Of a stretch of DNA of 31,302 nt, positions 6,333 to 15,715 are shown piece after piece; within the stretch, counting starts at the first letter, position 1, and the number at the start of each line of letters is the position of its first letter. Source of the stretch: Marvinbryantia sp. (GTDB lineage: Bacteria; Bacillota; Clostridia; Lachnospirales; Lachnospiraceae); NCBI GenBank assembly GCA_016297895.1, contig JAEDFS010000022.1, positions 1-31,302 on the forward strand, given 5' to 3'. The position numbers were made by a program, and so were the translations under genes. The notes under the pieces were generated by a model. It saw only the letters and a program-made list of their open reading frames with translations. It ran no database searches and was not told the DNA's origin.

Positions 6333-9021
6333 ATTCGATTGCTCCTGTCTCGATAATGAATTTGACCTTTCCCTTTCCGTCAAAGGATTCATCACTGAAG
6401 GATCTGTAATTTTCTCCGGCTTCTTTTACTTTTTTCAGCCGGTCGATCATATCCTGTACATCTTCATCCAGAAAATCTGTGACCTTTTCCACTCCTTCTT
6501 TATTGAATTTTTCCATTCCCTCTTTCAGATCATCTGCTCCGTCTTTCAGTTCCGACACACCGTCATCCAGCTTTGTTCCGCCTTCTGCCAGCTTCGCCGT
6601 TCCTTCCTTCAGCTGACTGCTTCCGTCTGCCAGCTGTTCCACACCATCGGAAAGTTCCGATGCACCGCTCTGAAGCCGGCTGCTTCCCTTTGCCAGCTGA
6701 CTGATTCCGCTGCTCAATACCCCTGCTCCATTGTTCAGTGTCCAAAGTCCGTCCTTCAGCTGACCGGCTCCGCTGTAAAGCTCGCCTGTTCCCTGTGACA
6801 GAGACACTGCTCCCTGTGACAGAAGAGATGTTCCGGTTTGCAGGCTTCCTGCTCCTTCCAGTGCCTGGTCTGCTCCGGTATCCAGCCGGATCGCTCCCTC
6901 GTTCAAATCTTTTGCTCCCTGAAGCAGTTCCTCAGATCCGGATGCAAGTGCTGCTGCTCCTTCTTTCAGAGGTGCGATTCCCTCAGAGAATACCTTCTGT
7001 ATACCATTGTCAACCTGTGAGGTTCCTGATGCAAGAGTCTCCATTCCCGCTGCGATCTGCTGTCCCGGTGTGCCCGCCTCCCCGGTATCCGCAGTTGTCA
7101 AAGCCTGGATTCCGGCCTGCAGCGATCCGGTATAACTTTGCAGCATTTTTCCGCCTTCCGTAAGCTTTTGTCCATTTACCTTCAGATCTTCTCCCGCCTG
7201 TATCAGTACCGCCATCTGTTCTGCATTGCCGCCCGGTGCCTGATTCTGTGTCTGTACCACAGGCGCAGCCTCTGTCCGGGTAATTCCATTTATGGAACTG
7301 TTAAGAAGCTGGATACAGCTGTCCAGTTCCCCCAGATACTGTTGATAGGATGCATATAACCGGATCAGATCCTCTTTGGATTTCGCACCATTGATAACAG
7401 ACTGTACATTCTGCAGTTTTCCAAGGACTGTCTGAAGATTGGCAACTGACGCTTCATCGATCTGACAAGTGGCGGTACCGGGATCTGCATATGCCGCCTG
7501 CGGAGCCGACATAACCCCAAGGATCTGATTGACCTGATCGACATAGGAACTTACCCCAGCTGCATACTGCCCCGTCAGACCTGCATAGCTGTCAGCCTGG
7601 CTCACATAAGCCGGAAGCTGCCCTGCAAGCTGATCCACTCCCTCTGTATATGCCTTCACACTCAGATTCAGTTTTGCCGCCCCTGCGGCTGCCTGACTGC
7701 TTCCCGCCAGAAGAGCCTGACTGTCATTCCCCTCTGCCAGAGCCTTCAGTCCCGCTTCCATGCTCCGGCTTCCCAGGGTCAGAGATGCCGCTCCCTCTAC
7801 AAGTGCCCCGGTTCCTGCACTGAGAGCTTCCGTTCCCTGTTTCAGAGCCATTCCACCGGATGCCAGCTCTTTAGTTCCATCCAGAAGCTTTTTTGTGTTT
7901 TCTGCAACAACGGCTGCTCCTCTATTTATTTTCTTCGCTCCCTTTTCCAGGCTGCTGCTTCCTTCTGCAAGAGTCTGCACTCCGGATACCAGTTTTCCTT
8001 TCTTATTCTCAAGAGTCTGTATTCCCGCTGCCAGGGCATTGATTCCATCAATCAGGTCGCCCTTTTTGCTGTTCAGTGTACCGATCCCATCTGCAAGAGT
8101 ACCCATATTTTCATCTACGGCATTCATTCCATCGATCAGTTCCTGACAGGAATCCTTCAAAGTCTGTACGCCATCCGCCAGATCACCGCTTCCATCCACC
8201 AGCTGCATAGCTGCATCCGTAAATTCATCCAATGTCTCTTTCAGATCATCCATGCTTTCCACATCATCCAGACCCAGATCCTCCAGATTCAGGGCAGACA
8301 CCACGGTCATGGATAAAGTCAGTTTAAAATTCGTCACATCCGCTTCCACCGTAAAGGATTCTGGGATCTCCACATCCCTGAGCATTTCCGTATCGGACAA
8401 CTTCAGACTTTCGGAAAGTCCCGGCATTCCCACCCCAATCACAATTTCCTTCTCTCCGTCGGAGATCACTTTTCCATTGGTCACTTCCAGGTTCCGAAAA
8501 TGTTCGGAAGGAAGCACCATCCCGGTAAGCAGTGTGAAAGGTGTGTAGACCTCCCCTTCCTTTCTGCGGTTTTCATATTGATAACAGATTTTCACATGAC
8601 CGCTTTTTCCGGCCAGTTCTTCCGGGGAGATCTCTTTTCCATCCAGATAGTACCGGATATTTACAGATACCGGCAATTCTTTTTCCGTAGTTCCCTGATA
8701 ATAGATATCTTCTCCATCCGCCTGCCATACCAGCTGATTGCCCTGCTGTTCAAAAGATTCCTCCCCTTTTACATTTTCAATTTCCTGTAAGGTAGAGGTA
8801 TCTGAAAGACATTTCTCTCCCCGGGGGTTTTTCAGCCAGTCACTGACGATCACCTCTGAAGTGTTCCCATATGGGTCTGTCTTCACATACACGGTCTCTT
8901 CCTTTTCAGCCGCTGATGCTGCAAGAGCCGGTATTGCCGTCATCTGCAGCACCATGGTGCCGGCTATGACAGCCGCCATGTTTCTCGTCATATTCTTTGT
9001 CATTCTTTTATTTCTGTTCAT
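6331..9021 (-). CDS. secreted xxxLxxG heptad-repeat protein, YhgE/Pip-related partner of MMPL
   Basis: This 896-residue protein has a signal peptide (basic start, hydrophobic stretch, cleavage expected after ALA near residue 34). A beta-rich domain follows to about residue 250, then two long blocks of Leu-x-x-Gly heptads (about 275-430 and 590-840). Examples are LADGVQTL, LVSGVQTLAEGSSSL and LSDGVEQLADGSSQL. This is the X-X-X-Leu-X-X-Gly repeat known from YhgE/Pip and EsaA-type proteins. Those normally end in several membrane helices; here the C terminus is soluble. AGGAGGG (9031-9037) is 9 bases from the ATG at 9021, and that start lies inside the exporter gene, giving a 14-base overlap and probable translational coupling. 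An extracellular elongated rod working with the exporter is inferred, not shown. Confidence 0.75.
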   Translation of the reverse strand: MNRNKRMTKNMTRNMAAVIAGTMVLQMTAIPALAASAAEKEETVYVKTDPYGNTSEVIVSDWLKNPRGEKCLSDTSTLQEIENVKGEESFEQQGNQLVWQADGEDIYYQGTTEKELPVSVNIRYYLDGKEISPEELAGKSGHVKICYQYENRRKEGEVYTPFTLLTGMVLPSEHFRNLEVTNGKVISDGEKEIVIGVGMPGLSESLKLSDTEMLRDVEIPESFTVEADVTNFKLTLSMTVVSALNLEDLGLDDVESMDDLKETLDEFTDAAMQLVDGSGDLADGVQTLKDSCQELIDGMNAVDENMGTLADGIGTLNSKKGDLIDGINALAAGIQTLENKKGKLVSGVQTLAEGSSSLEKGAKKINRGAAVVAENTKKLLDGTKELASGGMALKQGTEALSAGTGALVEGAASLTLGSRSMEAGLKALAEGNDSQALLAGSSQAAAGAAKLNLSVKAYTEGVDQLAGQLPAYVSQADSYAGLTGQYAAGVSSYVDQVNQILGVMSAPQAAYADPGTATCQIDEASVANLQTVLGKLQNVQSVINGAKSKEDLIRLYASYQQYLGELDSCIQLLNSSINGITRTEAAPVVQTQNQAPGGNAEQMAVLIQAGEDLKVNGQKLTEGGKMLQSYTGSLQAGIQALTTADTGEAGTPGQQIAAGMETLASGTSQVDNGIQKVFSEGIAPLKEGAAALASGSEELLQGAKDLNEGAIRLDTGADQALEGAGSLQTGTSLLSQGAVSLSQGTGELYSGAGQLKDGLWTLNNGAGVLSSGISQLAKGSSRLQSGASELSDGVEQLADGSSQLKEGTAKLAEGGTKLDDGVSELKDGADDLKEGMEKFNKEGVEKVTDFLDEDVQDMIDRLKKVKEAGENYRSFSDESFDGKGKVKFIIETGAIE

Positions 9022-11104
9022 GCTGTTTTTCCCTCCTGATCGTTGCTTTTCTGAAATTTCTGCTTGTTCTGCAGATGACTCCGTCAAATATCATAAACAT
9101 GGACGGAAGTACACACAGCACCACAATCATACTGATCATGGCTCCCCTGGACATCAGAGTACAGAGGGAACTGATCATATCGATACTGGAATACATGCCT
9201 ACACCGAATGTAGCTGCAAAAAAGCTGAGTGCACTGACGATAATGGATTTCATGCTTGCACGATGAGCAATGCGGATTGCCTCCATCCTGTTCTTTCCCG
9301 CACACCGCTCCGCTTCGTACCGGCTGGTCATCAGGATCGCATAGTCTACCGTGGATCCCAGCTGGATGGTACCGATCACAATAGATGCAATAAACGGAAT
9401 CATCGTTCCTGTAAGATACGGGATTCCCAGATTGATAAAGATGGCAAATTCAATTACCGCCACCAGGATCACCGGAAGTGTACAGGACTTAAATACGAAA
9501 ATAATGATCACGAACACTGCCAGTATGGACACCCCGTTCACTACCTTAAAGTCTGTATCGGTGATATTGATCAGGTCCCTGGTACAGGGTGCCTCTCCTA
9601 CCAGCATCCCGTTGGGATCATATTTTTTCAGGATCGCATTCAGCTGTTCAATCTGTGCGTTTACTTCATCGGATGCCGTCTTATATTCATTATCTACCAG
9701 CATAAGCTCATACTCTTCGTTTGTCAGTACCTCTTTTATGGAAGATGGAATCATAGACTCCGGAATGCGGCTTCCCAGAAGGGTCTCCATTCCAAGTACT
9801 GCTTTCACACCGTCCACCTCTTCCATCTCACCGATCATTTTCCGGACTTCTTTGCCCGGCAGGCTGCTGTCGATCAGGAGCATATGCATGGCTCCCATCT
9901 GAAATTCATCCTGCAGTTTTTTGTTTGCCATGATGCTGGGCAGATCTTCCGGAAGGGTTTCATCCAGGTTATAATAGACATCTGCATTTTTCTGGCAGTA
10001 AGCCGCCGGAACGATGAGAAGAACCAGCACCAGCGCAAACAGACGGTAATGGCGGGTAATGAAATCCGAAAGCTTATTCATATCCGGCAGAAGAGGCCTG
10101 TGTTTTGTCCTGGTCAGGACCGGATCAAAGATCATGATTATAGACGGCAGAACCGTCACACAGCAGATCACGCCGATGACTACACCTTTTGCCATGACGA
10201 TCCCCAGATCCATGCCCAGAGTAAAGCTCATAAAACAGAGTGCAATAAATCCTGCCACTGTGGTCATGGAGCTTCCTACCACCGATTTGATGGTTTTTCC
10301 TATGGCAGCCGCCATAGCTTCCTTTTTATCCCGGAATCTCTCCTGCTGTTCCTGGTAACTGTGCCACAAAAAAATGGAATAATCCATGGTCACTCCAAGC
10401 TGCAGTACCGCCGTCAGTGCCTTGGTAATGTAGGAGATCTCCCCTTTGACCATATTCGTACCCAGATTATATACGATTGCCATTCCGATACTCAGCAGAA
10501 ACAGGACCGGTACAAAAAATGAATCCATGGTCACTCCCAGAACCAGAAGAGAAAGCAGAACGGCAATTCCCACATAAATCACAACCTCCTGATCAGACAA
10601 CTCTTTTGTATCCGTAACGATTGCTGACATTCCGCTTAAAAAGCATTGTTTTCCGGCAATGTTCCGAATCTCCTGTATGGCTTTCATGGTTTCATCCGCA
10701 GAAGTGGTCGTTCGGAAGATGATAAACATCATCGTGGAATCATCCGTATTAAATACATTCCGCACTTTATCCGGCAGCATATCCATGGGAATACTCAGAT
10801 CCATCAGGCTGTCATACCAGATGACCTTTTCCACATTGTCTACCTGCTCAATCTTCTTTTTCAGTGCTGCCACATCCTTATTATCCATTCCTTCACAGAT
10901 AAACATGGAATAGGCTCCTGTTCCGAATTCTTCCGCCAGAATCTCCTGCCCCTGCATCGTCTCAATGGTGTCCGGAAGATAGTACAGAATATCGTAATTC
11001 ACTTTGGTGTGCAAGTATCCCCATCCTGCCGGAATCAGAAGCAGGATACTGAGAATAAAGATCGGAATCCGAAATTTTACGATCTTTCTCCCAACATTTT
11101 GCAT
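9008..11104 (-). CDS. MMPL/RND family exporter
   Basis: A 698-residue membrane protein of the MMPL (HAE3-like) branch of the RND superfamily, which uses the proton gradient to move lipids or hydrophobic compounds across the cytoplasmic membrane. It has the expected internal duplication: an N-terminal helix, an extracellular domain and a helix bundle containing GVTMDYSIFLWHSY, then the same again with GSTVDYAILMTSRYEAE. The DY pair in each half is the proton-relay site typical of the family. The start at 11104 is chosen because GGAGG (11112-11116) lies 7 bases before it; the ATG at 11110 directly abuts the site. tetR lies upstream and the heptad-repeat gene overlaps downstream. The substrate is unknown. 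Confidence 0.88.
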   Translation of the reverse strand: MQNVGRKIVKFRIPIFILSILLLIPAGWGYLHTKVNYDILYYLPDTIETMQGQEILAEEFGTGAYSMFICEGMDNKDVAALKKKIEQVDNVEKVIWYDSLMDLSIPMDMLPDKVRNVFNTDDSTMMFIIFRTTTSADETMKAIQEIRNIAGKQCFLSGMSAIVTDTKELSDQEVVIYVGIAVLLSLLVLGVTMDSFFVPVLFLLSIGMAIVYNLGTNMVKGEISYITKALTAVLQLGVTMDYSIFLWHSYQEQQERFRDKKEAMAAAIGKTIKSVVGSSMTTVAGFIALCFMSFTLGMDLGIVMAKGVVIGVICCVTVLPSIIMIFDPVLTRTKHRPLLPDMNKLSDFITRHYRLFALVLVLLIVPAAYCQKNADVYYNLDETLPEDLPSIMANKKLQDEFQMGAMHMLLIDSSLPGKEVRKMIGEMEEVDGVKAVLGMETLLGSRIPESMIPSSIKEVLTNEEYELMLVDNEYKTASDEVNAQIEQLNAILKKYDPNGMLVGEAPCTRDLINITDTDFKVVNGVSILAVFVIIIFVFKSCTLPVILVAVIEFAIFINLGIPYLTGTMIPFIASIVIGTIQLGSTVDYAILMTSRYEAERCAGKNRMEAIRIAHRASMKSIIVSALSFFAATFGVGMYSSIDMISSLCTLMSRGAMISMIVVLCVLPSMFMIFDGVICRTSRNFRKATIRREKQHEQK

Positions 11105-11169
11105 GTTCATTCCTCCCTGTGATTTAAGTAGCATCAGTATGTGCTGTTTCCTCCGGTTCTGCCACGGGC

Positions 11170-11203
11170 AAAAAAAAATTCGTGCACAGATTTTGTGCAC
11201 GAA
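11170..11203 (-). terminator. terminator/palindrome between tetR and the exporter gene
   Basis: TTCGTGCACA (11179-11188) pairs with TGTGCACGAA (11194-11203) around a 5-base loop, followed on the minus strand by nine T (11170-11178). This is a textbook leftward terminator just after tetR. The stem is also a 25-base palindrome of the size of a TetR-family operator. Confidence 0.8.
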
Positions 11204-11224
11204 GCTGTTTTTGTCTGAAAATCT

Positions 11225-11785
11225 TTAAGCCTGTCCGCCTGCCTTTTTCAGCATATTCTTCATATTCCCCTCCAGCATGATTCCAAGACGATGAACGATC
11301 TCCTCCGGATCTGCTTTCATGCCGTCATCCAGCCATCCCAGAAGCATCCCCACCAGAGCACACTGATAAAATGCCGCCACCAGAGAAATATCCTCCTCTG
11401 ACACCCGGATCCCAGCCGCCTGTCTTATGGCATATTCCTTCATGATCTTTCCCACCACACTGTGAAGGTACTTTTCGATCCTCACCCGGTTTACAGAATT
11501 ATAAATATGATACAGTGCCTTTTTATTCTCCAGGGCAAATGAGATCGCCTGCAGAATTCCGTCCTGCCAGGTAAGATACTCCTGGGATGATTTCAGGGAT
11601 TTTTCTGTTTCCTCATCCAGAATCTCCTGAAGAAGAGCATAAATATCCTGAAAATGATAGTAAAAGGTATTTCGGTTGATCCCACATTCCTCCACAATAT
11701 CCTTTACGGTGATCTTTTCAAATGGCTGTTCCTCCAGAAGCTTCATAAATGCCGCCTTGATCGCCTTATCCGTCAGATGAGACAT
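11225..11785 (-). CDS. TetR/AcrR family transcriptional regulator
   Basis: The 186-residue protein has the N-terminal TetR helix-turn-helix (about residues 5-55): FEKITVKDIVEECGINRNTFYYHFQDIYALL contains the recognition helix NRNTFYYHF. The rest is a helical ligand and dimer domain of the TetR_C type, with the segment ALVGMLLGWLDDGMK. It lies directly upstream of the exporter and heptad-repeat genes, so it is the likely repressor of that pair. GGAGGA (11791-11796) precedes the ATG. It starts 41 bases after kdpE with no terminator between them, so some transcription may come from the potassium operon. The inducer is unknown. Confidence 0.88.
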   Translation of the reverse strand: MSHLTDKAIKAAFMKLLEEQPFEKITVKDIVEECGINRNTFYYHFQDIYALLQEILDEETEKSLKSSQEYLTWQDGILQAISFALENKKALYHIYNSVNRVRIEKYLHSVVGKIMKEYAIRQAAGIRVSEEDISLVAAFYQCALVGMLLGWLDDGMKADPEEIVHRLGIMLEGNMKNMLKKAGGQA

Positions 11786-11826
11786 GCCACTCCTCCATTT
11801 CTTTCTGATTTCTTATTTCCAATACT

Positions 11827-12519
11827 CTATTCTTCCGCAAACCGGTATCCCACGCCCACCTCGGTAATGATAAACCTTGGATTTGTGGTATCCTTTTCGA
11901 TCTTTCTGCGCAGAGTGGCCATGAACACCCGAAGGCTGTTGGCATCTCCTCCGCCTCCGTATCCCCAGATCTCATTTAAGATCTGATTATGCGTCAGCAC
12001 TTTCCCCCTGTTGGACACCAGCAATACAAGAAGCCGATATTCGATCGGTGTCAGGTGTACCTCCTGGTCATCGATATAGACCATACGTTTTACAAAGTCG
12101 ATCTTCAGATATTCTTTCTGAAAACTCTGCGTCATCGATGCGCTGTTCTTTTCTGACTTTCTCACAGCCACACGGATTCTGGCCAGAAGCTCCCCCATAT
12201 AAAACGGCTTCACTACATAATCGTCCGCCCCTTTATCCAGCGCCCTGATTTTTTCCCCTTCCTCCTGCCTTGCGGAAACCACAATGATTGGTTTATCCGA
12301 CTGGCTGCGGATATTCTCGATCACTTCTATCCCATCCATATCCGGCAGTCCCAGATCCAGGATCACAACATCCGGATTATTGGCATAGCAAAGACTGATG
12401 GCACCTCTTCCCGTCTCTGTCTTCAGATAACGGTATCCCTCCTGCCGCAGGCTCATACAGATAAAATTGGAAATATATTTGTCATCTTCCACGATCAAAA
12501 CCGTAATTTCTTTTTCCAA
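11827..12519 (-). CDS. kdpE: OmpR-family response regulator, KdpE-like (TTG start)
   Basis: The 230-residue regulator has a receiver domain (about 1-118) with the acidic pair in VEDD, the phospho-acceptor Asp55 in VVILDLGLPD, and Lys in DDYVVKPF. A winged-helix DNA-binding domain (about 130-228) follows, ending VGVGYRFAEE. The start is read as TTG at 12519: AGGGAGG (12528-12534) lies 8 bases upstream, whereas the ATG at 12543 has only GGAAG abutting it and adds eight unconserved residues. The ribosome site overlaps the stop of the kinase gene, so the two are translationally linked. KdpE classically controls the Kdp potassium pump. Here the neighbours are Ktr-type uptake genes. Confidence 0.88.
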   Translation of the reverse strand: MEKEITVLIVEDDKYISNFICMSLRQEGYRYLKTETGRGAISLCYANNPDVVILDLGLPDMDGIEVIENIRSQSDKPIIVVSARQEEGEKIRALDKGADDYVVKPFYMGELLARIRVAVRKSEKNSASMTQSFQKEYLKIDFVKRMVYIDDQEVHLTPIEYRLLVLLVSNRGKVLTHNQILNEIWGYGGGGDANSLRVFMATLRRKIEKDTTNPRFIITEVGVGYRFAEE

Positions 12520-12532
12520 ATCCTGTTCCTCC

Positions 12533-13630
12533 CTAACTGGCATCTTCCGGCAGGCTGAAGAAAAATCTTGCCCCGCCCTCCGTTCTGTTTTCCACAGATA
12601 TGGTTCCTCCGTGAGCCGTCACGATCGCACGACAGATGGCAAGCCCAAGTCCGATTCCTTTTCCGGTATCCTGACTCACCGGCCGGAATGTCACGAACTC
12701 TTCAAACAGCCGGTCTTTTTCATTCACATCGATCCCGGTTCCGTTATCTTCCACATAGAACCAGACCTTTCCCTGCTCTTTTGTCACCCGGATCAGGATC
12801 TCTCCGTCTTCTTCCGTATGCTTAATGGCATTGTCCAGGAGATTGGTCAGAACCTGAACCATCATTTTCCCGTCCATGGGCACCATAAAAACAGAATCCT
12901 CCACCTCCACACGGATACGTCGATTCTGCCTTCTGCTTTTCACATTGATCATGGCATTGCTGATAATATCCTCCACTGCCTCCGGATTCTTTTCGATCAC
13001 CAGATTGCCGCTTTCGATCTTTGTCATATTGAGGATATTTTCCACCATCTGGATCATTCCGTCAGACTGCACACTGATATCTTTGGCCAGACTGATGATA
13101 TTCTCCCTCTCAAGCACATTTCCTTTCTCTGCGATCAGACTGCTGGCCCCTGCGATCCCGGTAAGGGGTGTGCGCAGATCATGAGAAATACTTCTAAGCA
13201 GCCGGCTCCTCATCTGTTCCTTTTCCATAGCAAAGCGTATCCGTTCCTGTTCCAGAGAAAGCTGTCTGGCCAGCTGTTCATTTTCCCGGGCCACTTTCAC
13301 CTGCTTCTGGAACCGCACGGTCAGATTGGAAGAGATCAGCGCCGTTGCCAGGAAAAAGATCAGCATAATCACATCATCCTGACGGGAAATGGAAAAAGTG
13401 CGGATCGGTTCCGTAAAGAGAAAATTAAAACTCATCATACTCCCTAGGGAAGCAATGATACCGTACTGATATCCGTTTGTCACATAGGCCACCATCAGAA
13501 CTCCCACAATATACAGCATCAGGATATTCTCTCTTCCAATGCCGCATCTGTCCAGCAAAAATGAAAGAAGGCAGGTAATCATCAAAATGGCTGCCATTCT
13601 CAGAACATACATAGAATGTTTCTTCACCAT
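12533..13630 (-). CDS. short KdpD-like sensor histidine kinase (DUF4118)
   Basis: The 365-residue kinase has four membrane helices (about residues 8-103) of the DUF4118 type found in the middle of KdpD. A short coiled linker follows, then the dimerisation/phospho-acceptor helix with His150 in SISHDLRTPL and an HATPase domain with N box NLLDNAIKH, G1 VEDNGTGID and G2 GKGIGLGLAI. It lacks the whole N-terminal KdpD and Usp domains present in full KdpD (about 900 residues), so it cannot use those to sense cytoplasmic signals. The ATG at 13630 is chosen because GGAGGG (13640-13645) lies 9 bases upstream; the in-frame GTG at 13651 has no site. It follows ktrA by 75 bases. Confidence 0.88.
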   Translation of the reverse strand: MVKKHSMYVLRMAAILMITCLLSFLLDRCGIGRENILMLYIVGVLMVAYVTNGYQYGIIASLGSMMSFNFLFTEPIRTFSISRQDDVIMLIFFLATALISSNLTVRFQKQVKVARENEQLARQLSLEQERIRFAMEKEQMRSRLLRSISHDLRTPLTGIAGASSLIAEKGNVLERENIISLAKDISVQSDGMIQMVENILNMTKIESGNLVIEKNPEAVEDIISNAMINVKSRRQNRRIRVEVEDSVFMVPMDGKMMVQVLTNLLDNAIKHTEEDGEILIRVTKEQGKVWFYVEDNGTGIDVNEKDRLFEEFVTFRPVSQDTGKGIGLGLAICRAIVTAHGGTISVENRTEGGARFFFSLPEDAS

Positions 13631-13705
13631 GATTAACTGCCCTCCGGTCACGCATTTTTTCTGTCTGAGATCAGGAAGAATCCCGACAGCAACGTCACCC
13701 TTATC

Positions 13706-14356
13706 TTATAATGTTTTCAGGATTTTATCAATATCTTCTTTTCGGCCGATGACCATCAGGTGTTCATCCGAGCGGAACACATGATCAGCGGCAGGAAGCA
13801 TGCTCAGCTTTCCTTCACTCTTTGTTCCCAGGATACTCACATGATACCGGCTTCTGAAATTGACCTCTGCAATGGTCTTCCCAATCCATTTTCCCAAAGG
13901 CGGAATCTCACAGATCGTGTATCCCTCATTCAGTTCAATGTAATCGAAGACATTTTTCATACTGCAGCGGACTGCAAGCCGTTCTGCCAGGTCCCTGTTG
14001 GGATAGATCACCTCATCCGCTCCGTTTTTCAGCAGGAATTTTGCCTGAATATCCCGGTTTGCCTTGCTGATCACGTACTTTGCACCCAGCTCTTTCAAAA
14101 GATTGGTGATCTCCAGACTGTTCTGGAAATTATTTCCGATGCATACAAAGCAGATATCAAAATTATTAATTCCCAGGCTCCTTAACACTTCCACATTGGT
14201 ACAGTCAGCAATCTTTGCACTGGTCACCAGGGGCAGTACATCCTCTACCGCCTCTTCCTGCATATCCACTACCATAACTTCATTATCCAGCTCCGCCAGC
14301 TTTCTGCAAAGATGGTTTCCAAATCTTCCCAAGCCGATCACTAAAACACTTTTCAT
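13706..14356 (-). CDS. ktrA: potassium uptake regulatory subunit, KtrA/TrkA type
   Basis: KtrA is the cytoplasmic gating ring that binds nucleotides and controls the KtrB channel. The 216-residue protein has an RCK N-terminal Rossmann domain: VIGLGRFGNHL at 5-15, with the acidic residue ending strand two in VMVVDMQEE. An RCK C-terminal domain follows (about 135-216). Length matches single-RCK KtrA. A GGAGG core lies about 5 bases upstream of the ATG, and the gene begins 15 bases after ktrB. In many Firmicutes the RCK_C domain binds cyclic di-AMP; whether this one does cannot be judged by reading. Confidence 0.92.
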   Translation of the reverse strand: MKSVLVIGLGRFGNHLCRKLAELDNEVMVVDMQEEAVEDVLPLVTSAKIADCTNVEVLRSLGINNFDICFVCIGNNFQNSLEITNLLKELGAKYVISKANRDIQAKFLLKNGADEVIYPNRDLAERLAVRCSMKNVFDYIELNEGYTICEIPPLGKWIGKTIAEVNFRSRYHVSILGTKSEGKLSMLPAADHVFRSDEHLMVIGRKEDIDKILKTL

Positions 14357-14371
14357 TGCGTCCTCCCCTTC

Positions 14372-15715
14372 TTATCCGATCATTACTTTTTCTACCGGGC
14401 AGCGCACCGGTGCGATTTTCTTTTTCTCCAGGAATGATAAAGCAAACGACATACCGCCGATTCGTCCGCAGTACATCAGCAGAATAATGATCATTCTGGA
14501 TACTGTTGTCAATTCCCTGGTGATTCCGGTAGACATTCCTACCGTACCGATGGCAGAGAATACTTCAAACAGCACATCTTCCATGGGAAGCGGCTGGATG
14601 TAGCAGATAGTAATGGATGCTGTGATAGCCATAACCAGGCTGATGATTGCCACGTTGCTGGCCTTGCGAATGGCATCATCCTCCAGGCTCCTGCCAAAAA
14701 TGTTGCAGCCCTTGGAATTTCTCAGATTAGAGATCACATAGATCATCAGTACGATGGTAGTGGTCGTCTTGATACCGCCTGCCGTAGATCCGGGACTTCC
14801 TCCGATAAACATCAGAAGAATCGTCAACAGCTTGGAACTGGTCGACAATCCCGCCGTATCAATGGTATTAAATCCGGCAGTTCTGGCAGTGACGGAACTG
14901 AACATTGAAGTCAGCACCGTCTCTTTCACTCCCATACCGGCCATCAGGTGATCCTTTTCAAACAGCCAGAACAGTAAAGCTCCGCCGAAGATCAGAACAC
15001 CGGTGACAAGCAGAACCAGCTTGGTATGAAGGGTATATTGTTTTACATGCCATTTTTTTCTGGTAAGATCATCCCACACCAGAAAACCGATACCTCCGAT
15101 CACGATCAGAAGCATGATCACCAGGTTCACCAGCATATCATTGGAATAAGAAGCCAGTGAATTATAAGCCCCCTTGCTTCTTCCCATCAGGTCAAACCCG
15201 GCGTTGCAGAATGCCGATACGGAATGGAAAATGCTGAGCGCCGTTCCCGTTTTGAATCCGTATTCCGGAATAAAGCGAAATGCCAGCAGTACAGCTCCCG
15301 CTCCTTCGATGATCACAGTTCCGATGATCGCTTTTTTCGCCAGACGGACAACACCTCCCACCTGGGAAATATTCATGCTCTCCTGAAGCAGTCCTCTTGC
15401 CCTTAAAGAGATCCTCTTTTTCATAAACATAGCAAACAGGACACCGATGGTCACAAATCCCAGACCACCGATCTGAATCATACATAGAATAACAGTTTTT
15501 CCAAACATGGTCCAGTGAATACTGGTATCCACCACCACCAATCCTGTCACACAAGTGGCACTGGTTGCTGTAAACAGAGCAGTCAGAAAACCGGTCTGTT
15601 CTCCCTTAGCAGTGGAAAACGGCAGCATCAGAAGAAGTGCGCCCACTGCGATCACCAGGAAATAACCCAAAGCGATGATCTGTGCCTGGGTCATCTTAAA
15701 CTCCGGTTTTGTCAT
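14372..15715 (-). CDS. ktrB: potassium uptake channel subunit, KtrB/TrkH type
   Basis: The 447-residue membrane protein is the translocating subunit of a Ktr system. It has the four pseudo-repeated pore loops of the family: SATCVTGLVV, SAFCNAGFDL, TARTAGFNTID and GTVGMSTGIT, each with the key filter Gly. The start at 15715 is preferred because GGGGGAGA (15721-15728) lies about 6 bases upstream. An alternative ATG at 15730 has only AGAGG near it and would add five residues. The start lies inside the upstream 50-codon gene, so expression is probably coupled to it. ktrA follows immediately. Confidence 0.92.
   Translation of the reverse strand: MTKPEFKMTQAQIIALGYFLVIAVGALLLMLPFSTAKGEQTGFLTALFTATSATCVTGLVVVDTSIHWTMFGKTVILCMIQIGGLGFVTIGVLFAMFMKKRISLRARGLLQESMNISQVGGVVRLAKKAIIGTVIIEGAGAVLLAFRFIPEYGFKTGTALSIFHSVSAFCNAGFDLMGRSKGAYNSLASYSNDMLVNLVIMLLIVIGGIGFLVWDDLTRKKWHVKQYTLHTKLVLLVTGVLIFGGALLFWLFEKDHLMAGMGVKETVLTSMFSSVTARTAGFNTIDTAGLSTSSKLLTILLMFIGGSPGSTAGGIKTTTTIVLMIYVISNLRNSKGCNIFGRSLEDDAIRKASNVAIISLVMAITASITICYIQPLPMEDVLFEVFSAIGTVGMSTGITRELTTVSRMIIILLMYCGRIGGMSFALSFLEKKKIAPVRCPVEKVMIG

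Noticed and set aside
6563..8146. apparent DNA repeats in the heptad-protein gene
   Set aside because: The pattern comes from Leu-x-x-Gly codons in the protein. No exact tandem DNA repeat units were seen.
8738..10522. 594-codon plus-strand open frame
   Set aside because: It is antisense to the MMPL and heptad-repeat genes, is rich in His and Cys as expected for a shadow frame, and has no ribosome site or recognisable domain.
12467..13447. 326-codon plus-strand open frame
   Set aside because: It lies opposite the histidine kinase gene, whose H, N and G boxes are clear. No motif or ribosome site supports the plus-strand frame.
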